Origin: Daphnia pulex
Taxonomy: Eukaryota; Arthropoda; Branchiopoda; Diplostraca; Daphniidae
Assembly (NCBI RefSeq): GCF_021134715.1
Contig: NC_060025.1
Coordinates: 4,712,001 to 4,776,000, forward strand
Reading direction: 5' to 3'
Length of the DNA: 64,000 nt
In this document: positions 55,189 to 64,000 of the stretch, in pieces
Numbering within the stretch: position 1 is the first letter of the stretch
Layout of the letters: every line of letters begins with the position of its first letter
Made by a program: the position numbers and the translations under genes
Notes under the pieces: generated by a model
Seen by the model: the letters and a program-made list of their open reading frames with translations, nothing else
The model's database searches: none
What the model was told of the DNA's origin: nothing

Positions 55189-57623
55189 TCAATTTGAGAC
55201 TGCTAAGTGGTTGGTTTGATTACTTGAAATGCTTTTGTAAGCTGTTGGATTCGAAAGTTGCATAGTTTCTCGTAGCCGCTCGTTAAGTAGTTGGTATCTC
55301 TCGCGAATCTGCATTTCGTGATTTTTCTCTTCACGTTCCAAAACCTTAAGGAAACTTGATAGTTCAGCCACTGTAAATTCCTCCCACTGAAATATAGAAA
55401 GAAGAAAAAATGGGTGCGCTTATAGTTTAGCGATGGAATATGTCGAAAATTAGAGCCCCGCAATGGTATTTTACCGGAATGTCTCCATTTTGGCTTTCTT
55501 GAAGGATTAGAGTTTTGGCACAGCTAGAGGCATCGAGATTGGTATCATCGGCCTGCCAATGTTGGGCAAGTAGAAGCGGACAATCGAAATCATTCAAGCG
55601 ACGAAGTCGAGCTAAATAATAGCAAATACAACATGATTTGGTATTCTGGAATTTAGTACGATCGAGTCCGACTCGTTTGAGAGAGGGAAGGTAAAAAGTA
55701 TGACGAAAGAAGGATTCAAACAGATAACGAACGAACGCAAGTATGACTACGTACCTCGACTGGTTTTTCCCGGTTGCCAGCTTTTTTCATAGATGGCCAG
55801 TTTTTTTGGTTCCCAACCTGAAAGATGAGGATGGGCTTCTACGATTTGTTGTACCAGTTCGATGCACGCAATATCTCTGAAACGGGGATAAGGAGTTACA
55901 AAAGCATGTGTAAGAACGTTGACTCTGTGGGCACCCTCGTTTTAAAATTCAAACTCCCCAAGGAAATCAATACAAAAAGGACCCTGAAAAACTAGAGGCT
56001 ATGACGAGAATATTGATGGAGTCTAGTTCGATCCACCTACAAATGGTAAAGAAATCGATGCAGGAGTACAAAGAATTCGCGGAAATAGGAAGAAAATTTC
56101 AACCTATTCGAGGCAGGTGCCAATTGACTAGCGTAACGAAGTAGTTCACCTCAAGAAATCGTTCTCGATTTGACCAGATTCTGTAAAGCCTCGAGAACGT
56201 GACGCTCGTCTGAGCCGACGATGTGATGATTTAGATTTACAGTGTAGCTCCCCCTCTAGCCATTTTCTAGAGACCGGTTGTATCCGGTTTGATGAAAACC
56301 GGACATTGGTTACGACTTACGAATGGTTATTTGAGACGAACGCACTTTTACCTCGGAAATGAAGTCTGGGGGCCGGGGCTTCCGTCTTGAAATACAAGAG
56401 CATACATTTGTCGCTCACGAACCACCGCGTTGTCAGAAACACCCGCAGCGATGTCATAGGTCGGACGAGGGATAGGACGGAAATCAATAAATGAGGGTAA
56501 CTTGTTTTTTTGTCGGCAAAAGAAGTGCAAGTAAATTCGAATCGTTTCTGACGACGACTCGGTAGCAGCTAGAAATGAATCTTCCTCGGTTGGACGCATT
56601 TCTCCGAGGGACGAAGTTCCGGAATCGTTCAGGACGGATTGGTTATTATTAACGGCCTTGCTTTCAAATGACTGCTGGCTGGAGGAGGCGTCGCTCATCA
56701 AGTCGCAAGAATCGGCTTCAAACATCCAACGAAGAGTCACTTCATAAAGGCTTGAAAACCTCCAATCATCGTTTGAATCTTCGGGGACCACCAGATGACC
56801 GCCCGCCGTTGTGATGGCGACCGATGCAGTTGAGGGCTCAGCTATTCTTTTGATCGCAGACGGTGAACTGGAAGCAGAGGCATAGCCGCTGCTACGACGT
56901 GATCTCTGACCATTGATTCCAGTCACAATTCGAGTTTCGTCGATGTGCAGGATATCCACCATTTTGCCCACAGCGCAGTCCAGTAGAACATCTTCTTCGA
57001 TGACCGTTTCTACTGGAATGCTAGCGACTCCCTTGATTTTAAATAAACGACAAAAGAAACTCCGATAAGTCATTATAGATTATACATTAGATTGCTGTGA
57101 TAAGCGTGTTGTACCATGGGACTTATGGATGTTGCGCATTTCTTTCTGGGTCGTAGGAAGATCCATTTATCCTTGTCGACTTGAATCACGCGGCCGCTCC
57201 CGTCATCGGTAGCGACAGTGGATGGATTAACAGTTTCGGGAGCGATGTCGGCGATCCAGCCTCTTCGTTTGGCCCAAGTCGGCCACTGATGTTGGGCAAA
57301 CTCTTCGAAATTCTTCAGCATCGAATCAAACGACAGAGGCGATTTGCTAGGCGATTCGAGTTGTTCGTGCTGAGGATCGGCGCTAACAGCTCTTCTGCGG
57401 AAGGAAGGCGAAGCGGGCAACGAAATGCTGGTTCTTTTCCCATCTCCGACTTCTTCACTGTAAATCGAGCAGCAAATTGAGAATAAACAAATTGAAAAAT
57501 GAAAGTCTCCCAAAAACGACAGCCTTACCTGTGTACGCGCTTAAGGGATTGTCGGTGAGAGGTCGGAGAAGTCAGTCGGCTATTGGGGGGTTGATGATTG
57601 TTTAAGCTTAGTGATTGTCCCAT
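55189..57623 (-). CDS. RASSF-type Ras-association scaffold with RA and SARAH domains
   Basis: RASSF proteins bind Ras-like GTPases by an RA domain and Hippo-pathway kinases (MST/Hippo) by a SARAH helix. Minus-strand exons: 57623-57529 (MGQSLSLNNHQPPNSRL), 57457-about 57160 (Ser-rich, SLPASPSFRRRAVSADP, WPTWAKRRGWIADIAPET), about 57031-56352, 55876-55755, 55611-55475 and 55386-55189. The RA region spans the last three junctions: SFPRDIACIELVQQIVEAH, PKKLAIYEKSWQPGKT, LRRLNDFDCPLLLAQHW. The SARAH helix is WEEFTVAELSSFLKVLEREE, then IRERYQLLNERLRETMQL. Exon junctions are in phase except between exons 2 and 3, where the 95-bp repeat (57065-57159) sits and the true splice sites are unclear. Domain content fits the RASSF1-6 group, like the single insect Rassf. 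No C1 or LIM domain is seen here. Confidence 0.85.
57065..57159. repeat. Dispersed repeat, copy 2, inside RASSF (partner 49145-49236)
   Basis: The copy lies between the second and third coding exons of RASSF. Read with the gene it keeps a frame open through the repeat (RPRKKCATSIS) and offers a donor-like GTACAA. It may therefore be intronic or contribute exon sequence. Its presence in two minus-strand genes in the same orientation suggests a mobile origin. Confidence 0.8.
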
Positions 57624-59711
57624 CTCGAGACCATTCGTCTTTGTTGCTTGATCGATATATAGTCTTGGCAGCAGGCAGACTTTTCCAGGCTGAGTCGCAC
57701 GATATATCGACCAACGCCGCCGATATGTAGCGTTTAGAGATAAAACACGTTACGACAATCAATCCACGAACGACTGACTCTTCATTTTCGCAACCACACC
57801 AAGACAATGTGTCATACTCACAAGCGAGTCGTCAACAACACCGACTGCACAAGATAAAAATATAAGCTGCTGGCCAGATAAGAAAGTTGCGCACGTCACA
57901 GATTTGTTTCACGAATCGTCAGAGGAATTCTAGCAAAATGTTGGGGGGAAAACCTTTTTTTCTCCACGCTGTCGTGAATTGTAGCGTCTGCGCAGAATGA
58001 ACAACACTCTAGTAAAAAGGTCAGCAATGCTCAATTTCTTTCGGTCGAAATCCTACGACGGCTTCAGTTCGATAGTTGGCACTGAGTCAAAGCGTTCCCG
58101 ACAACTCGGTCGATACAATTGAAGATCATATCGTCGTTCAGCCAGCGTTCGGTCGTGACGGTGGCTGGAAGGAGACTAGTGGGAGAGCCAGTAACTGCCC
58201 CTTGTGTAACTCTCACAAAAACGGGTGTGTGTGTATCAAAGAGAGAGAGAGCCACCTGAAAGAAAAAAATGAATCGATTGGTTGTCCACCTAGTGGAGGA
58301 CTTGGGTAGTTGACAAAACCTGTTTTAATCAAATCTTTGGCTGTCCAAAATGATGATGATAAGAAAGGTGTAAATAAATCAAATCAAATCGAGTTTGAGC
58401 TTGATCATTTATGGGTCGAAATAAAGCTCAACCATGACTAAAGCAATCGACGAAAGCTTTTGCGTTTTTAACTCGACCTTGGCAGCTTCTACTAACTCAC
58501 TTTCTATAAAGTAAAGACGTCTTTGGTTCGGTAGCTATGTGCTGATTTTCTCTTTTATGAATTTTTTTTCCTCGGACGGCGAAGGTGTTGTTACATGCAA
58601 ACTTAAAAAGAGCTAACGTCCCCGTCATCAATAAAGGGTTTTCTCAAGAACGACCATGAGGACTTTCCTGAATAACAGACAAAGAATGTCCTTGGGGTTC
58701 GATATGACTGAACACAGCAGACCTCGCCTATTCCACCCGAGGACGTTTAAAATTACATTTCGAAACCCTCCACCGAAAAATTTCAATTTCTACTCCATAT
58801 TAATTCGCTAAGAGTATATATTAATCGGCCGGCGTATGCGACGGGAAATTTTATTTTAAGGCTGTTGCGGTACGCGCCTCATATTCTGAACAATAGCACT
58901 ACACGCGTGTACTGTCGCGGGATTGCGAGAGATTCCATCCCTTGGATTTATTTTAAGAATGAACAGGCCAAGTGGATACAGTTCACTTTGAACTGTGGAA
59001 TGTCACCTTTCCTAAGGTACTAAAACGGTACGCACGATTGAAAAATCATAACATCTAATGTTACTGATGGCATCTGTAGACATTAGTCCACAAATTGTTT
59101 TTTATTTCACGACATTTTTCCCTGACACCATTTTCACTCAAGCATTCTTTATGCACAAATTGTTTTGTAAAAAAATAAATAAGTAAAATAACTCCTGACT
59201 TGAGCTAGTTAACAGTTTACTAAATGAGGTACATAAATGAGGTTTTTGGATTTGAAAGGCAACCTACTAATTGTGCGATATGAACCGTTGTTGTACTGAT
59301 TTTCGGTATTTTCCAAACTTTTTTACCTTTTGGGTTTTACGATATCAAGTTATCTTGTTCCCACAGAATTTACCGATTTTTTGCCGTCAGACAGAACTAT
59401 TTCTGTCTACAACCCCATTACCATATTGATGCCAAAAAAGTTCATTAAATTCTAAAGGTGACCGGTATTTCGAGAGTCGAACGTTTTTTTCTATATATTT
59501 AGGAAAAATATCCTTCAAGTGTTATCTGCTGATTTTCTGCCAATCGGTTTTATTTAATCTCGCAAACAGGAAACAGCAGCAAACAGGAAGCAACTAAGCA
59601 AGTAAGCAACACACACTTTTTAATTTCTGACAACGTTGCTTGGCCATGCTTTTAGATTTTACGTCGTCTGCTACCTACTATTATTGTTTGAACCTTTGAA
59701 ATTCAATTTGG
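57624..59711. other. Non-coding; RASSF upstream region
   Basis: No gene supported. Short frames on both strands near 58064-58309 oppose each other and show no family. The region should contain the RASSF 5' untranslated exon and promoter. Confidence 0.45.
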
Positions 59712-60854
59712 TAGTGATGTTTCGTTAACGATAACGGATAACGTGAAAAGTCCGTTAACGGACCTTTTTTGGGGTTCGTTAACTTAACGGATAACGCTAA
59801 CGTTTGGCATTTTTCAGACGTTATTTTCAGACGTTATTTTTGTTTTTAACAGCGCTGCCAAATATGAAATTTTTGGATTTTTCAAAATGAAATTTGTATT
59901 TTTTGCGCGCTTCCAACATTTTACTGTAGTAGGTTGACTATGAAAACGAATTTAAATAGCCAATGACAGTGAGCAGTAGTCTTCTTAGCTTCTCTGAGGT
60001 TTTTTTTTGCTTTCAAAACGTGGCAAACGAAACTGTATAAGTAGAGTAGGGAAACAACTAGAATCAGAGTGTAAATCTTTAATGTCAGATTCAGACTCTG
60101 ATGCTCCTGTTGACGGTGAATAAGCGTGGCATCTGCGATGTTAGAAGATCTCGAAAGAAGATTTAATTTCATGACAGATTAAAGAGATCCTGATTTCGAC
60201 TGCTCCTACCTTCTAGCCACTTCCCTCGACTGCATTGAAACTGAACTTTTAGACAACTTCCACTTTGCAAGTCATGAATTTGATCCTTCTAAGGATCCAC
60301 CAGTTCAAGATGTGATCTCTTACTGGAAGGATTTGTCTGGTCGTTTCCCCTAATTATCCAAAATGGCCTATAATTTACTGGTTATACCAGTTTCTTCGGC
60401 ATCATCTGAACGCGAATTTTCCATTGCCGGATGGCACTGTCTAGGACACAAAAATAGGACGGCGGAAGAAGTTTTGGCCGCAAAAGTCTTCCTCACTTGC
60501 AATAAGGATTTATTGAGGCCTTTACTTTTTTAGTTGGAACTTGTTTTTTTTTCTTTTGTCTGTGCGTTTATTTAATCCGCAGTTTCTGTTTTTTTTAGTT
60601 GATCATTGCTTCATTGTGACATTGTTCAACGCCAGCAGCAATTTAAATATAAGTAATCAAGACCGTGACTGATTTCAGTGATTTGATAGTGCAATTTTTT
60701 TATTAAATAACGGTAAAAATAACGTCGAATTTTCGTTAACGGAGACATTTTTAACGGCGTTAATTAACGGCGTTAACGAACGTGAAAAAATTGGACATCG
60801 TTAACTTAACGGATAACGCTAACGTTTAGAAAAAGCACTAACGAAACATCACTA
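59712..60854 (+). mobile_element. hAT transposon, internally deleted, with perfect 8-bp duplication
   Basis: The element begins TAGTGATGTTTCGTTA and ends with its complement (TAACGAAACATCACTA), a 16-bp terminal inverted repeat. CAATTTGG flanks both ends (59704-59711 and 60855-60862), a perfect 8-bp duplication. Subterminal GTTAACG/ATAACGG motifs recur near both ends. Inside, the + strand encodes only the hAT C-terminal dimerisation region: ISYWKDLSGRFP, then a TAA (60351-60353), then YNLLVIPVSSASSEREFSIA and NRTAEEVLAAKVFL. The RNase H-like catalytic core is missing. The element is non-autonomous but could be mobilised by an intact relative. Confidence 0.9.
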
Positions 60855-61001
60855 CAATTTGGTAATGAATTATTTCACTTACGTCAGTGTAAACTCAGTA
60901 CTCCAAAACTAATATATGTTCTGTTTAATTACAATTTAGTGTTTCCGATTACGCATCACGTCACTGTATGCGTTGATTCTATTTCCAATACAAATTTAAA
61001 C

Positions 61002-62143
61002 ATGGCAACTGACCACAAGTAAGTCATGTTTTATGAAGTTTTTTTGCGGGCACTTTGATATCAACCTCTTAATTCAGAACACTGCAACCATTGGAATTTT
61101 ACAAGACTTTCCTTGATCGCAAGTCACGCCCAGACGGTCGGAAACTGCTGGAATTCAGAAAAATGACTCTAAATGCTGGTTCCATAGGAACAGCTGATGG
61201 CTCAGCTATTGTCAAATGTGGAAATACTACTGTCATTTGTGGCATCAAAGCTGTAAAACACTCATAACTATTTTTTTCAAAAACTATTATCAACAATAAT
61301 CTATCAAATCCAGGAACTAGCTGCTCCAGAAAGAGAGGAGCCTTCTAAAGGCTTCATCATCCCAAATGTGACACTGCCATCCTTATGTTCTTCACAAATA
61401 AAATCTGGCCCTCCTGGAGAAACAGCTCAAGCTGCTACCCAGTTTATAGCTGAATTAGTCAATAACAATATTATTATGGACTTGGAAACATTGTGCATAA
61501 AGGTTTCAAAATGGGCTTGGGTTCTTCATTGTGATCTACTCTGCATTAACCTTGATGGGAGTTTACTAGATGCTTGTGTGATGGCATTAGTAGCTGCACT
61601 GAAAAATTGTAATTCTATTCTAAAGTTTTATGTTTTATTTTCTATAATCTAATTCATTCACTGATTCATTACAGTGAAACTTCCCATTGTGAGTTATGAT
61701 GAGGAGATGGACAAACTAGTTTCCAACCCAAATGAAAAAATGAGTTTTGACACAATTAAGCAGCCAGTTACATCAACATTCTCCTTATTTGATAAGTATG
61801 TGCTTAAAAAAAAAACATGAAGAAACTTCTATGAAATCATGATTTCTCATTATTTTGAACAGTGGTATTTTGATCAGTGATCCTACATTTGAAGAGGAGC
61901 AGTTGGCTGCTGGATTAACATCTATTACCATGGAGGGTACTTCAGTTACACATATGTATAAGCCAGGTAAAAAAATTTCTATGATGTTCTTAAATTTGGA
62001 CATAACCTTCCCTTGACTTTACAGGAGGATGTACTTTAGATGAGAAACAGGTGAAAAAACTTATTCAGCAATCAGAATTGAAAACAAAGGAGGTTGCAAG
62101 ATTGATTGAAGAGGCTTGTTCATCATCTATTGCTGAACGATGA
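61002..62143 (+). CDS. EXOSC8: Exosome complex subunit RRP43 (EXOSC8), six exons
   Basis: EXOSC8/RRP43 is a structural RNase PH-like subunit of the hexameric ring of the RNA exosome. Exons are 61002-61018, 61078-61252, 61314-61608, 61675-61795, 61863-61966 and 62025-62143; all join in phase to 276 residues, the same length as human EXOSC8. Motifs: [88 protein letters not shown] and the C-terminal domain [20 protein letters not shown]. As in other RRP43 proteins, the phosphorolytic residues of bacterial RNase PH are not kept. It is convergent with VPS13B, 394 bp apart. Confidence 0.95.
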
Positions 62144-62537
62144 AATTGTTCGTCATTCCTTGTTTGGTATTGAAAATAATACAGTTTCAAATGTCAGTTT
62201 CAATTCAAAGTTTTCTCAATCTAAATTTTTTACTTCATGATTAAAAACATTCAACTACTTTCAATTTTACGTAACCGATGTATTTAACTCGCGTGAGCTA
62301 TCATCACAGGAATGATTCATACAACATGTTAATAATAATCCTGGAGGCACTAGCCGAAACAAGTAATTAACAGTATTAAAAAAATCGATACCAAGTAGAA
62401 TATATAAATAGCCTGCATTAACCAACAGATAAGGTTGAATCTATTCAGAATTTTGAAATTGACAATTTTTTTTTACTGAACAGGGAAATAAACAGTCACA
62501 ACTTATTTTAAGGCGCGTTTACGTAGCAAGAAAACCA

Positions 62538-64000
62538 TCAGAGCAGAGCAAAGCCAACCCCTTTTCTTTGCTGTTTGGCCATTTGAAAGCATTGGATAAA
62601 GAAATCCTTGGTAGTGGGATTGAGGAAAAACTCCATTGTGGCGATAGAAGATGTTTGATTGGTCGTCACATCTTGAACCGTCTCTACTGCAGCTTCCGGT
62701 AGGAAATATGGTGTTGTAAGCCTAACAAACTCGCTGACTCGCTGATAATCATAATGGGGATTGAAATCATCGTCGCGCCTAGCTTCCACGAGCACTGGGG
62801 CGCTCAAAGGAGTAGGTCTGACCAGGATCAGAGTTGGGTCAGTTTTGTGAGCCCAGCAGTCAACTTCATTCAAATCTAGGACCACTTGTACTTCTCCATC
62901 TTCAGCGTTGAGAACACAAAAATTCTGGGTGGAAACGAGCAATATCACAGGCGCTAATTGCTCGCGAATGGGCAGAGCATCATTAACACGTGCTCTCATC
63001 GCCTCTAAACAGCAGCAGATCCGACTAGCTTTGGTATGGTGGCCTGTCAACGGTGGCGTCTCGTCGTTCAATTTCCATAAAATTTTGGTCGGTCCAGAGC
63101 ATATTAAATCCAGCTGATTGGAAGCGAGCAATTGAGGTCGCCGAGCTTGAAAGGGTTCACTCCATTGGGTTGCGCTCAAGAGTCCTTGACCAGTTTGGGC
63201 AACCAGATCGGCTGCTCCTGAAATAGGTTTGGCGACCACGCCTACAATTCCTTTAGTTAGTCCGACTGCCAGACCGCGCGGACTTACTGTTCCGTCTTCA
63301 ATCAGCGATTGAAGTGGATGATGAGCCAATCCACCTAAAGCTCCAAGTAAGCTCAATCCCAATGCGCTGAGACCCCAGCCGATTCCTTGAACCAAACCTA
63401 AAAAAATAGTTAAAAAAAAAATATATATATATATTTTTATTTATCGCACATCACCGCAAAATAAATAAATAGCAAAATAGTTACCTTGCGGTTTTTTCCT
63501 TCTTCCTTCTTCGCTTCGCTGTTGAAAATCCAAGTCGAAGGAGAGTCGATCAACGTTACGAGCCACGCTACTTGCTAATTGGGTGACGGATGTCACAGTT
63601 CCGGCTGTTACGTGACTGACCAAAGAAGCCGAACCATTGAAAATTCCGGCGAGGAACCCTCTTGGACCTCGCCAAATACCCTGATACGGTAACCGAACGA
63701 AATCTTTCAAGCCAAGGGTAACCGTTCGAGCCAAGGCGGTGGGCGATCCAAGCAATTCCATAGATCCTACAACCCATCCGGCTTTGAAGAGAGCACTGGA
63801 CACGTAATGCATGGCTAATGTCTGGCCCAGTCTGTATGGTGTTGTCAATACTAACGAGCGTTCAAAAGCGTCCAGCCGGAGTGGGGAATGATCCAGAGCG
63901 ATGTAGAGTTTGACAGAACTGCGGAGACTCAAGTCAAGCGAAATGGCGCGCACTTTCAATTGATCTAAATTGACTGAGACTGAGAGGCTGGATAACACTT
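62538..64000 (-). CDS. VPS13B: VPS13B C-terminal exons (gene continues beyond the right edge)
   Basis: The last exon is 63397-62538 and the preceding one runs from the window edge to 63485, joined in phase through PQG (G split). The upstream exon reads LDQLKVRAISLDLSLRSSVK, VLTTPYRLGQTLAMHYVSSA, WVVGSMELLGSPTALARTV and LPYQGIWRGPRGFLAGIFNG, the VPS13 C-terminal amphipathic-helix (ATG2_C-like) region. The last exon continues VQGIGWGLSALGLSLLGALG, RGLAVGLTKGIVGVVAKPIS and a C-terminal PH-like part (VQVVLDLNEVDCWAHKTDPT), stopping at 62538-62540. These parts anchor VPS13 proteins at membranes (for VPS13B the Golgi and endosomes). The start of the exon and the rest of the gene are outside the window. 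Confidence 0.92.

Noticed and set aside
1-64000. tRNA and rRNA genes
   Set aside because: I looked for tRNA-like A and B box pairs and conserved rRNA blocks by eye and found none that I can support; a covariance-model scan would be decisive.

Overview
The window is animal nuclear DNA, most likely from a branchiopod crustacean such as Daphnia. Evidence for this is inferential: all genes are split by short GT-AG introns (mostly 50-120 bp), genes are packed closely on both strands, an innexin is present, and the repeats (BEL/gypsy-like LTR end, L2-type and RNase H-bearing LINEs, hAT, KDZ and Penelope-like elements) fit an arthropod. No prokaryotic feature is present. Coordinates of multi-exon genes run from start codon to stop codon; exon limits are given in the text and come from reading frames and splice consensus only.

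Region 1 (1-15 kb) is gene rich: an innexin (2210-4065, +), the H/ACA snoRNP assembly factor NAF1 (6163-7764, +), a NEDD4-interacting NDFIP protein (8776-10312, +) and, tail to tail with it, the ciliary GTPase RABL2 (11380-12482, -). Region 2 (13-31 kb) is transposon territory: an LTR end with polypurine tract, a 5.7-kb LINE with a perfect 13-bp target-site duplication, two non-autonomous TIR elements, a 600-bp foldback repeat, a three-copy tandem array carrying exon-like sequence, another long-TIR element and a degenerate KDZ-superfamily transposase gene.

Region 3 (31-47 kb) is also mostly decayed or mobile: a broken zinc-finger fragment, one clean orphan exon, a degenerate Penelope-like retroelement, a disrupted virus-derived capsid-like block (probably densovirus-like), a lone MGRN1-type RING exon with a lost zinc ligand, an L2-like LINE and a broken GMC oxidoreductase copy.

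Region 4 (47-64 kb) returns to host genes: a detached internal piece of VPS13B between direct repeats that carry a CCAAT-type promoter sequence, a small membrane-protein gene with an in-frame stop, a truncated second copy of the RABL2 5' end, HIGD2A (-) divergent from DCAF7 (+), a RASSF-type scaffold with RA and SARAH segments (-), a hAT transposon with perfect 8-bp duplication, the exosome subunit EXOSC8 (+), and the C-terminal exons of VPS13B (-) running off the right edge.

The host genes are unrelated housekeeping or signalling genes. The most interesting history lies in the rearrangements: HIGD2A 3' end plus RABL2 5' end occur at both 12.9 and 52.3 kb, a 92-95-bp repeat sits both in RASSF and at the end of the VPS13B fragment, and VPS13B sequence occurs twice in the same strand but in the wrong order.
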